The notes below the pieces were generated by a model. It made no database searches and was not told where the DNA came from. It saw only the letters and a program-made list of their open reading frames with translations. Of a stretch of 64,000 nt of DNA, positions 33,740 through 42,910 are shown piece by piece. Source of the stretch: Chitinophaga oryzae (GTDB lineage Bacteria > Bacteroidota > Bacteroidia > Chitinophagales > Chitinophagaceae); the NCBI RefSeq assembly GCF_012516375.2, contig NZ_CP051204.2, positions 1,798,001 to 1,862,000 on the forward strand, given 5' to 3'. How positions within the stretch are numbered: the stretch's first letter is position 1; every line of letters starts with the position of its first letter. A program made the translations under genes and the position numbers.

Positions 33740-34615
33740 CTATAATAATTCTCCGACGTGTTTCCGGATATTATTGGAAATAGTGTCGGTAGGCAGGTCG
33801 TTGGCATCAAACCCAAACGGGTCCTCTATTTCTTCCGCGATCAGTTCAAGGCTGGCCAGTACAAAAAAGAGGAATACCACCATGGGGATAATGAGGTATC
33901 CCAGGCTGAAGACATACCCGAAGGGCATGGTCATGATATAGAAGAAGATGAATTTTTTGATGAATACGCTGTAACTGAAGGGGATAGGCGTACTCTGGAT
34001 ACGTTCGCAGGCGCCGCATACTTCGGTGAACGACTGCAGCTCATTGTTGAGCACGATCAGCTGATCGCCGGTCAGCTGCCCTTCACGCTGCAGGTCCGCG
34101 ATTTTCTGCAGGATACGGGTGGCCAGCTGGTTGGGCACGTGTTTCGTCAGGTCCAGCGGGGCCTGGCCTTCCGGCAACGCCTCCATCTCTTCTGCCTTGT
34201 AGAGCTTCCGCAGATGGTTCTTCAGGCCGAAAGCATAGTTGGGGATCATGACCCGGAAGAACGCCCGGGCTTCTGTATTGTCTGCCGGCAGCATGGCCTG
34301 CAGCTTGATGGCCAGGTTACGGCAGCTGTTCACCAGCGTGCCCCACTGACGACGGCCTTCCCACCAGCGGTCATAGGCAGTGTTGGTGCGGAATACCAGC
34401 AACAGAGAAATCACAAACCCCAGCAGCCCGTGCATCAGGGATATGTTTTTGACCTCGCTGTTGGCCGACAGCTTCCAGAACGACAGCTCCAGCCAGGCTA
34501 CAATGGCGGAATAAATAGACAGGGCAATAAACATGGGAAAGAGCTTCCGCACCGTGTCCGCTTTGTGAATACGGAAAATGAAGGTAAACCAGTCCTTTGG
34601 GTTGTAATTGATCAT
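33740..34615 (-). CDS. bestrophin-family anion channel protein
   Basis: About 291 residues from the ATG at 34613-34615 (MINYNPKDWFTFIFRIHK). The frame can be extended to 34681, but that part is translated AT-rich repeat. The family block RTNTAYDRWWEGRRQWG (about residues 78-94) is characteristic, with membrane helices around 30-50, 55-75 and near 210-260. Bacterial bestrophins form pentameric ion channels in the inner membrane. Minus strand, divergent from the SET-domain gene. Confidence 0.9.
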   Translation of the reverse strand: MINYNPKDWFTFIFRIHKADTVRKLFPMFIALSIYSAIVAWLELSFWKLSANSEVKNISLMHGLLGFVISLLLVFRTNTAYDRWWEGRRQWGTLVNSCRNLAIKLQAMLPADNTEARAFFRVMIPNYAFGLKNHLRKLYKAEEMEALPEGQAPLDLTKHVPNQLATRILQKIADLQREGQLTGDQLIVLNNELQSFTEVCGACERIQSTPIPFSYSVFIKKFIFFYIMTMPFGYVFSLGYLIIPMVVFLFFVLASLELIAEEIEDPFGFDANDLPTDTISNNIRKHVGELL

Positions 34616-34660
34616 TTTACTATTTTGATATTTTGATATTTGGGTATTTTGATATTCAAA
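34616..34660. repeat. TATTTTGATATT word repeat before bestrophin gene
   Basis: Four copies of TATTTTGA or TATTTGGG-like words directly upstream of the bestrophin start codon, inside its leader. Related to the AT-rich word repeats elsewhere, but without a clear second arm. Confidence 0.5.
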
Positions 34661-34711
34661 GAACCCCCTTCCAATAACCAAATAACGGAATAACTAAATA
34701 AAATCGGGCCG

Positions 34712-34719
34712 CAAACCTA
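34712..34719 (-). promoter_or_regulatory. -7 element of the bestrophin gene
   Basis: Reads TAGGTTTG on the minus strand, an exact TAnnTTTG match, about 97 bases before the chosen start. The leader would include the word repeat. Confidence 0.4.
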
Positions 34720-34736
34720 AAATTTTTCAAGATGAT

Positions 34737-34768
34737 TTTGATAACTTCTTCCTTTAACTTTACTTTAC
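34737..34768 (+). promoter_or_regulatory. candidate promoter of the SET-domain gene
   Basis: TTTG at 34737-34740, a 20-base spacer and TACTTTAC at 34761-34768 (one mismatch to TAnnTTTG), 26 bases before the ATG. Confidence 0.4.
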
Positions 34769-34793
34769 GCCTTTCTTTTATTCGATAAGTGCT

Positions 34794-35207
34794 ATGATAA
34801 AGCCATACTTGTACATTGATAAGTCTAAGGGAAGAGGCCGCGGCGTATATACCAAAGAAAGGATACCCGCCGGTACCCGGATCGAAACGTCACCCGTGCT
34901 GGTCCTCTCTTATGACGATACGGAGATTGTTGACAAAACAAAGCTCCATAACTACATTTTCCTCTGGGGCGTCCGCGAAACCCGCTCCTGCATTGCTCTG
35001 GGGTTCTGCTCCATCTATAACCACGAGTATAACCCCAATTGCATATACGAAATGGATTTTGAGGCTGAAACCATGAGCATCATCACCCGTCGCGATATCA
35101 AAAAGGGAGAAGAGCTGTTTATTAACTATAACGGCGACGTGGAAGATGATTCCCCCGTTTGGTTCGATATGAAACGCAACAAGGAAAACCAGGCCAAGGC
35201 CAAATAA
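34794..35207 (+). CDS. SET-domain protein
   Basis: 137 residues, nearly all SET domain. Landmarks: GRGVYTKERIPAGT (about 14-27), NHEYNPN (76-82, the NHxxxPN SAM/substrate motif) and KKGEELFINYNG (104-114) with the catalytic Tyr112. SET domains are protein lysine methyltransferases best known from eukaryotic chromatin; free-standing bacterial versions occur in several phyla. No pre- or post-SET cysteine clusters are present. The target is unknown. Its neighbours (bestrophin, MarR/hut) give no functional clue. Confidence 0.88.
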   Translation: MIKPYLYIDKSKGRGRGVYTKERIPAGTRIETSPVLVLSYDDTEIVDKTKLHNYIFLWGVRETRSCIALGFCSIYNHEYNPNCIYEMDFEAETMSIITRRDIKKGEELFINYNGDVEDDSPVWFDMKRNKENQAKAK

Positions 35208-35344
35208 GGACGGACGGTGGCCATACGGCTTTCCGCCCGGTAACTTTTCCTGTATCAGCCCCGGTACCGGCACATGGCCCGGCCCGTGGCTGATACAGGA
35301 AAAAAATCCTGACCTCCCTTGGTGCCTGGTTATTTTTTCTTAAT

Positions 35345-35366
35345 ATTGTATAAGTACTTATACAAT
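35345..35366. promoter_or_regulatory. upstream palindrome, candidate MarR operator 1
   Basis: 22-bp perfect palindrome with core TATAAGTACTTATA. It shares TATAAG--CTTATA with the palindrome at 35629-35646. Confidence 0.55.
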
Positions 35367-35628
35367 TTATGCTTTGGCAGTGTGATTTTTAGGAGAGATG
35401 TGGTTTGCCTTGTACCCCCTTGGGGCCCGACGGCTTTATAAAGCGTTAGGAAGATGTGCCTGACGCTCGGCCGGGAAGTGCCTTTTTATAAAAGATGTCG
35501 GACGACATTAGCCTTGTAGGTGGTTGCAATAAATAAAAGATACATTGTCAGATATCAGTGATCGATGATAACCGCGGATGCCCTCCATTGGCACCTTCCG
35601 TCTGTTTATCATCTTTTTAAAAGATAAA

Positions 35629-35652
35629 TATATAAGCGCTTATATAATTTTG
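35629..35652 (+). promoter_or_regulatory. marR-hut promoter overlapped by palindrome (operator 2)
   Basis: TATATAAGCGCTTATATA (35629-35646) is a perfect palindrome. The -7 element TAATTTTG occupies 35645-35652, so a repressor bound to the palindrome would block the promoter. About 80 bases before the MarR ATG. Confidence 0.6.
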
Positions 35653-35689
35653 ATTACCGGAATACCACGGTTTCCGGACCAGGAAATCC

Positions 35690-35729
35690 GAAATCAAAAA
35701 ATCCGTAAATCAGAAAATCCATAAATCGC
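35690..35729 (+). repeat. AAATC(A)nAAATCC word repeat before marR
   Basis: Three near-copies of AAATCAAAAAATCC-like words end one base before the MarR start codon. Same word family as the right arms of the elements at 3340, 19126 and 39485, here without an obvious left arm. Confidence 0.55.
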
Positions 35730-35730
35730 A

Positions 35731-36222
35731 ATGAGTTTTTATCCTTCACTCGGGTACCTTGTCTTCGGCAGCCGCCTGCGCCGGCTCAGCGAATACTTCC
35801 TCGCGGAAGTCAACAAGGTATATGAACAGGCAGGCATCCCATTCGACGCCAGCTGGTTCCCCGTATTCTACCTCCTGGCCGGCCAGCAGCCGATGCCCAT
35901 CATAGACATCGCTGAACAGCTGGAAATATCCCACTCCGCCGTGAGCCAGATGGTGACCAACCTGCGTAAAAAAGGCTTGCTCAAAACCACGCCCTGCAAA
36001 GACGACGGCCGCCGGCAACTGGTAGCCTTCACCAAAAAAGGGACAGACATGCTGCATCAGATACAGCCCATCTGGAAAGCGATTTCCACTGCCATGGAGG
36101 AACTGGTCACGGAAAACAAACAAAGCCAGCAACTGCTGGCCGCCATCGCGCAGGTGGAACAGGCGGTGCAACAGCAGCCGCTTTCATCCAGAGTGATCAA
36201 AGCCATTCAGCAAAACGACTAA
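35731..36222 (+). CDS. MarR family transcriptional regulator, likely controlling hut
   Basis: 163 residues with a winged-helix MarR domain. The recognition region is IIDIAEQLEISHSAVSQMVT (about residues 53-72), followed by LRKKGLLKTTPCKDDGRRQL with the wing DxGR motif. It lies 39 bases before hutH in the same direction. Palindromes of matching half-sites sit over its own promoter, which is how autoregulated MarR proteins are usually arranged. The ligand could be urocanate or histidine, by analogy to other hut regulators; that is inference. Confidence 0.87.
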   Translation: MSFYPSLGYLVFGSRLRRLSEYFLAEVNKVYEQAGIPFDASWFPVFYLLAGQQPMPIIDIAEQLEISHSAVSQMVTNLRKKGLLKTTPCKDDGRRQLVAFTKKGTDMLHQIQPIWKAISTAMEELVTENKQSQQLLAAIAQVEQAVQQQPLSSRVIKAIQQND

Positions 36223-36261
36223 TCATACACCAGACAATCTTTTGTCCATAAACCAACAACC

Positions 36262-37830
36262 ATGAGTGTTATTTTCAAATACGGTATCGACCAGCTGACG
36301 GTAGGCGTGGTGCTCGACATTGCCGCAGGCAAAACGAAAGGCGTCCTCACTCCGGAAGTCATCACCAAAGTCAATACCAGCAACGGGTACGTACAACAGA
36401 TCGTATCGCAGCATACCACGGTATATGGTATCAACACCGGCTTCGGCCCCCTCTGCGATACCAAAATCTCTGAAGAAGACACCCGCGCCCTGCAGTACAA
36501 TATCCTGCAAAGCCACAGCGTAGGCGTAGGCAACCCTATCCCCGAAGAGATCGCGCGGATCATGCTCATCACCAAAGTACACGCGCTGGCACAGGGTTAC
36601 TCCGGCGCCGCCCTCTCCACCCTGGAGCGGATCATCTGGCATATAGAGCACCATGTCACCCCGCTGGTGCCTGAAAAAGGCTCCGTGGGCGCCTCCGGCG
36701 ACCTCGCCCCGCTGTCGCACCTCTTCCTGCCCCTGATAGGCCTCGGAAAAGTGTGGTACAAAGGGCAGGCGACCTCCATGGAAGCCGTGCTGCAACAGGA
36801 AGGCATACAACCCGTGGTGCTCGGCCCCAAAGAAGGGCTGGCGCTGATCAACGGCACCCAGTTTATCCTCTCTTTCGCCGTAAAAGCAGTGCAACGCCTG
36901 TACAACGCGCTGGAAGCGGCAGACATCATCGGCGCCCTCTCGCTCGAAGGACTCATGGGCACCCATAAACCATTCGACCCGCGCCTGCACGCCATCCGCC
37001 CGTTCCCCGGCAACCAGCTGGTGGCCCACCGCCTCAAAACCATGCTGGACAACTCCGAAATCATGGCTTCGCATGTGGACTGCGGCCGCGTACAGGACCC
37101 GTACTCCCTCCGCTGTATGCCACAGGTACACGGCGCCTCCCGCACCGCATGGCTGCACCTGCTCGAACTCACTACCATTGAACTCAACGCGGTGACAGAC
37201 AACCCGATCATCTTCAGCGATACAGACACCATCAGCGGCGGCAACTTCCACGGCCAGCCAATGGCGCTGCCCCTGGACTACGCCACCGTTGCGGCAGCTG
37301 AACTGGGCAACATCTCCGACAGGCGCAGTTACATGATGATCGAAGGAAGATACGGCCTGCCTAAACTCCTCATCGCTGACGCCGGCCTCAACTCCGGATT
37401 TATGATACCACAGTACACCACCGCCGCACTGGTAACGGAAAACAAAACCCTCTGTTTCCCCGCCAGCGCCGACAGCGTACCCACTTCCCTCGGACAGGAA
37501 GACCACGTGTCCATGGGCTCCATCAGCGGCCGCAAACTTAACCAGGTAATCGGCAACCTGGAATACATCCTCGCCATCGAACTGCTCTACGCCGCTCAGG
37601 CAGTGGATTTCCGCCGGCCGCTCAAATCCGGCCCCATCCTGGAAGCCGTACACCGCTACGCCCGCGAAAAAGTGTCTTTCGCTGACAAAGACCGCATCTT
37701 CGCTTACGATATCGAAGCATTACACCAAATCATCACGGACCACTCTCTTGTGCGCGTAGCCAACGAAGCCGCCGCACAACATCAATTACCTTTAAATGGC
37801 ATCTACCATGACCAGTTTGGACTTTATTAA
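36262..37830 (+). CDS. hutH: histidine ammonia-lyase
   Basis: Converts histidine to urocanate and ammonia, first step of histidine breakdown. 522 residues. The MIO prosthetic group forms from Ala144-Ser145-Gly146 in [15 protein letters not shown]. Other family blocks are [28 protein letters not shown] and the C-terminal QEDHVSMG. The longer variants of this family overlap with phenylalanine/tyrosine ammonia-lyases, but the hut context settles the call. Its end overlaps the hutU start. Confidence 0.96.
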   Translation: MSVIFKYGIDQLTVGVVLDIAAGKTKGVLTPEVITKVNTSNGYVQQIVSQHTTVYGINTGFGPLCDTKISEEDTRALQYNILQSHSVGVGNPIPEEIARIMLITKVHALAQGYSGAALSTLERIIWHIEHHVTPLVPEKGSVGASGDLAPLSHLFLPLIGLGKVWYKGQATSMEAVLQQEGIQPVVLGPKEGLALINGTQFILSFAVKAVQRLYNALEAADIIGALSLEGLMGTHKPFDPRLHAIRPFPGNQLVAHRLKTMLDNSEIMASHVDCGRVQDPYSLRCMPQVHGASRTAWLHLLELTTIELNAVTDNPIIFSDTDTISGGNFHGQPMALPLDYATVAAAELGNISDRRSYMMIEGRYGLPKLLIADAGLNSGFMIPQYTTAALVTENKTLCFPASADSVPTSLGQEDHVSMGSISGRKLNQVIGNLEYILAIELLYAAQAVDFRRPLKSGPILEAVHRYAREKVSFADKDRIFAYDIEALHQIITDHSLVRVANEAAAQHQLPLNGIYHDQFGLY

Positions 37831-39478
37831 ACAATACGCGGCTCACCCGCACTACAAAGCGCCCCGTGGCGCACAGCTGCATGCTAAATCCTGGCAGACG
37901 GAAGCCCCGCTGCGCATGCTGCTCAACAACCTCGACGCTGAAGTAGCCGAAAACCCCGATGAACTGGTGGTTTACGGCGGTATTGGCCAGGCTGCCCGAA
38001 ACCGCGAAGCCCTGGAGAAAATTATTAAAACCTTACTGGAACTGGATGAAGACCACTCCCTGCTGGTGCAGTCAGGCAAACCCGTAGGCATCGTGCGTAC
38101 CCACCCGCAAGCACCCCGCGTGATGCTGGCCAACAGTAACCTCGTGCCTAAATGGGCCACCTGGGAGCATTTCAACGAACTGCGCGCCAAAGGCCTCATG
38201 ATGTACGGCCAGATGACCGCCGGCAGTTGGATATACATCGGCACTCAAGGCATCCTGCAAGGCACCTACGAAACCTTTATGGAATGCGGCCGCCAGCACT
38301 TCAACGGCAACCTGTCGGGTAAACTGATCGTCACCGCCGGTATCGGCGGTATGGGCGGCGCCCAGCCACTGGCCGCCACCATGGCCGGCGGCGTGATGCT
38401 CGCTGCCGACATCGATCCTACCCGTATCCAAAAACGTATCGATACCCGCTACCTCGACCGCATGACCAACTCCTATGACGAAGCCGTAGCCTGGGCCAAA
38501 GAAGCCATGGTGAAAGGACAACCACTGTCCATCGGCCTGGTCAGCGATGCCGGCGATATGCTGGAACGTCTGCTTAAAGACAATATCATCCCCGATATGC
38601 TCACCGACCAGACTTCCGCACACGACCCGATCAACGGCTACGTTCCCAACGGCATGACGCTGGAAGCCGCGCTGGAACTGCGTAAGAAAGATCCCGCCCG
38701 CTACCGCGAACTGTCGCTCAAAAGTATGGCCCGCCACGTTGGCTTCATGCTGGAAATGCAACAGAAAGGCGCTGTCACCTTCGACTACGGCAATAACCTC
38801 CGCGAATTCGCCAGAGAAGGAGGAGAACCCAACGCCTTCAACTTCCCCGGTTTCACGCCTGCTTATATCCGCCCACTTTTCTGCGAAGGTAAAGGCCCCT
38901 TCCGCTGGGTAGCCCTCTCCGGCGACCCGGAAGATATCTACACCACCGACCGCGCCCTCATGGAAGCTTTCCCTGAAAACACCCACCTGATCAACTGGCT
39001 CAAACAGGCACAGGAAAAAGTGGCGTTCCAGGGACTGCCCGCCCGTATCTGCTGGCTCGGCCTCGGCGAAAGAGAAAAGGCAGGACTGATCTTCAACGAG
39101 CTGGTACGCACCGGTAAAGTGAAAGCACCCATCGTGATCGGCCGCGATCATCTCGACTGCGGCTCCGTAGCTTCCCCCAACCGTGAAACAGAAGCGATGA
39201 AAGACGGCTCCGATGCTGTCAGCGACTGGACGCTGCTCAACCTCATGTCCAACACCGGCGGTGGCGCTACCTGGGTATCCTTCCACCACGGCGGCGGCGT
39301 AGGCATGGGCTACTCCCAGCACGCCGGCATGGTGGTACTGGCCGACGGTACAGACCGCGCAGCGGCCTGCCTGAGCCGCGTGCTGTTCAACGATCCGGCC
39401 ATGGGCATTTTCCGCCACGCTGACGCCGGCTACGAAAAAGCACAACAATGGGCCGATAAATTCGGCATAAACATATAA
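37808..39478 (+). CDS. hutU: urocanate hydratase
   Basis: Second step, urocanate to imidazolonepropionate, using tightly bound NAD. About 556 residues from the ATG at 37808; an ATG four codons earlier (37796) is also possible, and both lie inside the hutH end, so translation is coupled. Motifs: [10 protein letters not shown] (about residues 57-66), the NAD loop [12 protein letters not shown] and [20 protein letters not shown] with the catalytic Cys, plus [15 protein letters not shown] near the end. Confidence 0.96.
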   Translation: MTSLDFIKQYAAHPHYKAPRGAQLHAKSWQTEAPLRMLLNNLDAEVAENPDELVVYGGIGQAARNREALEKIIKTLLELDEDHSLLVQSGKPVGIVRTHPQAPRVMLANSNLVPKWATWEHFNELRAKGLMMYGQMTAGSWIYIGTQGILQGTYETFMECGRQHFNGNLSGKLIVTAGIGGMGGAQPLAATMAGGVMLAADIDPTRIQKRIDTRYLDRMTNSYDEAVAWAKEAMVKGQPLSIGLVSDAGDMLERLLKDNIIPDMLTDQTSAHDPINGYVPNGMTLEAALELRKKDPARYRELSLKSMARHVGFMLEMQQKGAVTFDYGNNLREFAREGGEPNAFNFPGFTPAYIRPLFCEGKGPFRWVALSGDPEDIYTTDRALMEAFPENTHLINWLKQAQEKVAFQGLPARICWLGLGEREKAGLIFNELVRTGKVKAPIVIGRDHLDCGSVASPNRETEAMKDGSDAVSDWTLLNLMSNTGGGATWVSFHHGGGVGMGYSQHAGMVVLADGTDRAAACLSRVLFNDPAMGIFRHADAGYEKAQQWADKFGINI

Positions 39479-39484
39479 CATTCA

Positions 39485-39553
39485 GGGATTTTTTGATTTT
39501 GGGATTTTTGAACAATAACCTCCCAACGCCGAAATCGTACATCAAAAAATCCC
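39485..39553. repeat. AT-rich inverted repeat between hutU and hutI
   Basis: GGGATTTTTTGAT (39485-39497) pairs perfectly with ATCAAAAAATCCC (39541-39553). The left arm starts six bases after the hutU stop; the right arm ends just before the hutI start region. A further GGGATTTTTGA copy lies at 39501-39511. Confidence 0.8.
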
Positions 39554-39579
39554 CAAATTCCATGATTAATAAAAGCACC

Positions 39580-40809
39580 ATGAAAATATTACTGGGGCCT
39601 TTCTCGCAAATCTTTCCCCTCAGCGGCCTGCCGCTGAAAGGTACTTTGCAGGACGAACAGCTGACCGTTATTGAAAAAGGCGGTGTGGTGGTGAGCGCGG
39701 GAAAGATCGTGGCCACAGGGCCTTATAAAACACTCTTAAAAGAACATCCCGACTGTGAAGTGGCTTTCATCGATAAGCCCATGGTGCTGTTGCCCGGCTT
39801 TATCGACTGCCACACCCATATCTGTTACGACGGCACCCGCAGCCGCGATTACGCCATGCGCATCGCCGGGAAAAGTTATCTCGAGATAGCCCGCGCCGGC
39901 GGCGGTATCTGGGATTCGGTGACCAAAACGCGTGTAGCCGACCTCGTTACCCTGGTAGAGAATACGGTGGCGCGGGCTAACCGCCATCTTCAGGAGGGCG
40001 TTACCACCATAGAGGTGAAAAGCGGCTACGGACTTAACTTTGAAAGTGAAGTGAAAATGCTGCGCGCTATCCGGCAGGCGTCGTTGCACACCGGCGCCAC
40101 CCTGGTGCCTACCTGCCTGGCAGCGCATATGAAACCGCGCGATTTTTCCGGCACGGAAGACGAATACCTGCAATGGGCGCTGGAAGAGCTGTTGCCCGTA
40201 CTGAAAGCGGAATCGCTGACAGACAGGGTGGACATCTTCATCGAAGAAACTGCTTTCTCTGCGAAAGCAGCCCTCACTTACCTGCAGAAAGCCCGTGAAC
40301 TGGGCTTTGCGGCCACCGTGCATGCGGACCAGTTCAGCGCCGGCGGCGCAGCGGTAGCCGTGGCGGCCGGCGCCCTGTCAGCCGATCACCTGGAAGCCAG
40401 CAGCGACAAAGAAGTGGACCTGCTGGCCAAATCTGACACCGTGGCGGTGGTACTGCCCGGCGCCTCCCTCGGATTAGGCATGCATTACGCCCCGGCACGC
40501 AGATTGCTGAATGCTGGTGCATCGGTGGCCATTGCGAGCGACTGGAACCCGGGATCAGCCCCCATGGGCGATCTGCTGGTGCAGGCGGCCGTGATGAGCG
40601 CTGCGGAGAAACTGTCAACCGCTGAAGTATTGGCAGCCCTGACCTTCAGGGCCGCACCAGCGTTGCAGCTGAAAGAAGCCGGCCAGCTGCTGGCAGGCTT
40701 CGCCGCCGACATGCAGGCGTACCCCACCGCCGATTTCAGGGATATCCTGTACTACCAGGGTAAAATGAAACCGGTAATGGTGTGGAAAAATGGAGAATTA
40801 GTTCAATAG
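39580..40809 (+). CDS. hutI: imidazolonepropionase
   Basis: Third step, hydrolysis of imidazolonepropionate to N-formimidoyl-glutamate. About 409 residues from ATG 39580 (39562 is the alternative); the frame upstream of that is the repeat element. Amidohydrolase features: GFIDCHTHICYDGTR with the metal HxH, ARAGGGIWDSVTKTR, EVKSGYGLNF, VHADQFSAGG and ASDWNPGSAP with the catalytic Asp. Four bases separate its stop from hutG. Confidence 0.95.
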   Translation: MKILLGPFSQIFPLSGLPLKGTLQDEQLTVIEKGGVVVSAGKIVATGPYKTLLKEHPDCEVAFIDKPMVLLPGFIDCHTHICYDGTRSRDYAMRIAGKSYLEIARAGGGIWDSVTKTRVADLVTLVENTVARANRHLQEGVTTIEVKSGYGLNFESEVKMLRAIRQASLHTGATLVPTCLAAHMKPRDFSGTEDEYLQWALEELLPVLKAESLTDRVDIFIEETAFSAKAALTYLQKARELGFAATVHADQFSAGGAAVAVAAGALSADHLEASSDKEVDLLAKSDTVAVVLPGASLGLGMHYAPARRLLNAGASVAIASDWNPGSAPMGDLLVQAAVMSAAEKLSTAEVLAALTFRAAPALQLKEAGQLLAGFAADMQAYPTADFRDILYYQGKMKPVMVWKNGELVQ

Positions 40810-40813
40810 ACTT

Positions 40814-41815
40814 ATGATAACAAAGGATAGCTACCGGCCAACAGCCCCCGATGTGTGGACCGGCCGTACCGATGGTACTGAAACAGACCTGTTGCGCTGG
40901 CATCAGGTGGTCCGCCCGGTGGACCTGTTGCAACAGCCGCTTCCTCCCCTGGGAAAAGACCAGAAAGGCGTGGCATTCCTCGGGTTCGCCTGCGATGAAG
41001 GCGTACGCCGCAACAAAGGCCGCACCGGCGCTGTTGAAGGACCGGGCGCCCTGAGAAAGGCCGTCGCTAACTTCCCCGCTCACTTCGTGGAAAATACGGT
41101 CCTGCTGGATGCCGGCGATATCGTCTGTAACGGCGCCGCGCTGGAAGAAGCGCAATTAGTGCTCAGCCAGGCGGTGCACGCCCTGCTCACCGCCGGTTAC
41201 CTGCCCGTATTGCTGGGCGGCGGCCATGAAATTACGTATGGCCATGCCAGTGGTATCCGCAAATTCACACAAAAGAAAGGATGCCTCGGACTGATCAACT
41301 TCGACGCACACTTCGACATCCGCATCCCCGGCACAGAAGGTCCCAGCTCCGGCACCGGCTTCTGGCAACTGGCACAGGACTGTAAACAAAGCGGAGAAGC
41401 ATTTAACTACCTCGCCCTCGGTATCCAGAAAAACGGCAATACCCGTCAGCTCTTTAACATAGCCGGGGAAGAAGGCGTTACCCACGTCAGTGCCGACGCC
41501 TTCCACCTGAACGATAAAGATACCCTGCTGGCCGCGATACAACATTTCCTCAGCCAGGTGGACCATGTATACCTGACCACCTGCCTCGATGTGTTTGCAG
41601 CAGCTTTCGCGCCCGGCGTGAGCGCTGCCGCTTACAACGGTATTCTGCCGGGAGGCCTGTTCCTGCAATGTTACAGGGCTATCATGCACAGCGGAAAAGT
41701 AAGGGGAGTGGATATCGCCGAACTGAACCCTTCGCTTGATCAGGACAATCGCACTGCTAAACTGGGCGCTGCTATTGTGTTTGAAACACTCATGGCGTAT
41801 TGCGGGGAAGAATAA
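40814..41815 (+). CDS. hutG: formimidoylglutamase
   Basis: Arginase/ureohydrolase-fold Mn enzyme hydrolysing N-formimidoyl-glutamate to glutamate and formamide. 333 residues. Metal motifs: GGGHEITYGHA, NFDAHFDIR and CLDVFAAAFAPGVSAA. The presence of HutG, and no FtcD or HutF in the cluster, shows the four-step glutamate-plus-formamide route. Last gene of the hut operon; a large composite hairpin terminator follows. Confidence 0.94.
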   Translation: MITKDSYRPTAPDVWTGRTDGTETDLLRWHQVVRPVDLLQQPLPPLGKDQKGVAFLGFACDEGVRRNKGRTGAVEGPGALRKAVANFPAHFVENTVLLDAGDIVCNGAALEEAQLVLSQAVHALLTAGYLPVLLGGGHEITYGHASGIRKFTQKKGCLGLINFDAHFDIRIPGTEGPSSGTGFWQLAQDCKQSGEAFNYLALGIQKNGNTRQLFNIAGEEGVTHVSADAFHLNDKDTLLAAIQHFLSQVDHVYLTTCLDVFAAAFAPGVSAAAYNGILPGGLFLQCYRAIMHSGKVRGVDIAELNPSLDQDNRTAKLGAAIVFETLMAYCGEE

Positions 41816-41826
41816 AATCATTTGGA

Positions 41827-41986
41827 GATTTTTTGATGTACGATTTTTTGATGTAGCGATAAATGAAAGAGAAGACCGAAGCGGATGTAGATTGCTTCCC
41901 GGGAGTTTAGACACTTTTAGGGAACAGTCCACATCCGCTTCCGTCTTTTTTATTCGCGAAATCAAAAAATCGTACATCAAAAAATC
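41827..41986. repeat. AT-rich 26-bp inverted repeat around the hut terminator
   Basis: Left arm 41827-41852 and right arm 41961-41986 are exact reverse complements, each with two GATTTTTTGAT words joined by GTAC. The right arm contains the stop codon and last codons of the convergent CHAD gene. A GC-rich terminator hairpin is nested inside. Confidence 0.9.
41874..41952 (+). terminator. hut operon terminator
   Basis: GAC-GAAGCGGATGT (41874-41888) pairs with ACATCCGCTTC-GTC (41931-41944) with one C-C mismatch, followed by TTTTTT. The 42-base loop is long for a terminator. Confidence 0.7.
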
Positions 41987-42804
41987 CCTAAATCTCTTAG
42001 GTGTTTGGCACTGTCCGCCAGTTTTTCCCTGGTTTCCCGTTGCAACAACTGCGTCAGCTGTGCCGCTGCTGCCGGCAGTCTTATTTTTTCCTTTCTGACC
42101 TGTGCTGCCGTCGTTTTTATAAACAATAACAGTTCACTGGCATCATGCCACTGCCCCAGCAGCTGGCCGGCTTTTTTGGTGTGCCGCAGCTGTTCCCGGT
42201 GCCGATGGGTATGGTGAGGAAGTTGTGTGATAATGCTTAGTTGATAATAGAGCTGTTTCATACGTTTCCGGAGATCATGCCAGGCTGCTGCCGGGGCGCG
42301 GCTTTCCGGCAACACGGTGTTGTTGTAGGTTGAAGCTGCATGGCTGATGATGGCATCTGTGGCGGCGGCTTCATCGATGCCGGCTATGGCGGCTTTAAAA
42401 GCATCCGGCAGCCGGGAGAGCTTTTTGATAGAAAGCCGTTCTACTGTGGCTTCCAGCGCACTGTCAGCGGTAACCAGCCGCGTTTTCAGCAACAGGTGCG
42501 CTACGGAGAAACGCCAGCCGATAGCCTTTTCATAGCGCGTCAGCGCCTGTTCCTGCAAACGGGTGTCGCGGGAAGTGCCGCCCAGGTTTTGCAGTAACTG
42601 AAGGGTAGTGAGGTAGTTCCGTGTTTTCAGGTGATAACCGGGTATCTCTTTGGCTACCCTCAGCAGGGCACGGACCTTCTTGCTGCCCACCCGCAGCTGA
42701 TGGATAGCCTGTTGCCGCCGGGAGGGATGCGGGAGCTGCTCAAATGCGGTCACAATAGCGGCGCAGGTAGTCTCCAGATACTCGTGCAGAATGGTTTTCA
42801 GCAT
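41977..42804 (-). CDS. CHAD-domain protein
   Basis: About 275 residues from the ATG at 42802-42804 (MLKTILHEYLETTCAAIV); a longer frame upstream overlaps the promoter of the next gene and lacks domain similarity. Helical CHAD domain with the conserved histidine/basic pattern: AIHQLRVGSKKVRALLR, AWHDLRKRMKQLYYQL and LGQWHDASELL. CHAD proteins bind polyphosphate; no CYTH domain is fused here. The last three residues (GIF) and the stop codon are encoded by the repeat element at 41961-41986, so the C-terminus was set by repeat insertion or expansion. Confidence 0.85.
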   Translation of the reverse strand: MLKTILHEYLETTCAAIVTAFEQLPHPSRRQQAIHQLRVGSKKVRALLRVAKEIPGYHLKTRNYLTTLQLLQNLGGTSRDTRLQEQALTRYEKAIGWRFSVAHLLLKTRLVTADSALEATVERLSIKKLSRLPDAFKAAIAGIDEAAATDAIISHAASTYNNTVLPESRAPAAAWHDLRKRMKQLYYQLSIITQLPHHTHRHREQLRHTKKAGQLLGQWHDASELLLFIKTTAAQVRKEKIRLPAAAAQLTQLLQRETREKLADSAKHLRDLGIF

Positions 42805-42884
42805 TATCTTAAAGTTAACGAAAAAGGGGGAAGCCCCGCGAAAAAATAGGTAGAAATACGCACGGTTATACTTCTCCCTTTTCA

Positions 42885-42892
42885 TAGTTTTG
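42885..42892 (+). promoter_or_regulatory. -7 element of the secreted-protein gene
   Basis: TAGTTTTG, an exact TAnnTTTG match, 18 bases before the ATG at 42911. The leader would be very short. Confidence 0.45.
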
Positions 42893-42910
42893 CCCAAAAT
42901 CCACACGATT

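Larger units (their letters stand above)
35208..35730. other. long regulatory region before marR-hut
   Basis: 523 bases, no plausible gene. CCTGTATCAGCC...GGCTGATACAGG (35249-35260 with 35300-35311) forms a 12-bp stem followed by an A run, not a T run. Further right lie two related palindromes (35345-35366, 35629-35646), a -7 element and an AT-rich word repeat. Confidence 0.65.

Noticed and set aside
35249..35311. Intrinsic terminator behind the SET gene
   Set aside because: The 12-bp stem is clear, but an A run instead of a T run follows on the plus strand; kept only as a hairpin in the regional entry.
36223..37653. 476-codon open frame antisense to hutH (and similar long frames opposite hutU and the aconitase gene)
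   Set aside because: Same reason; hut and aconitase proteins are unambiguous on the other strand.
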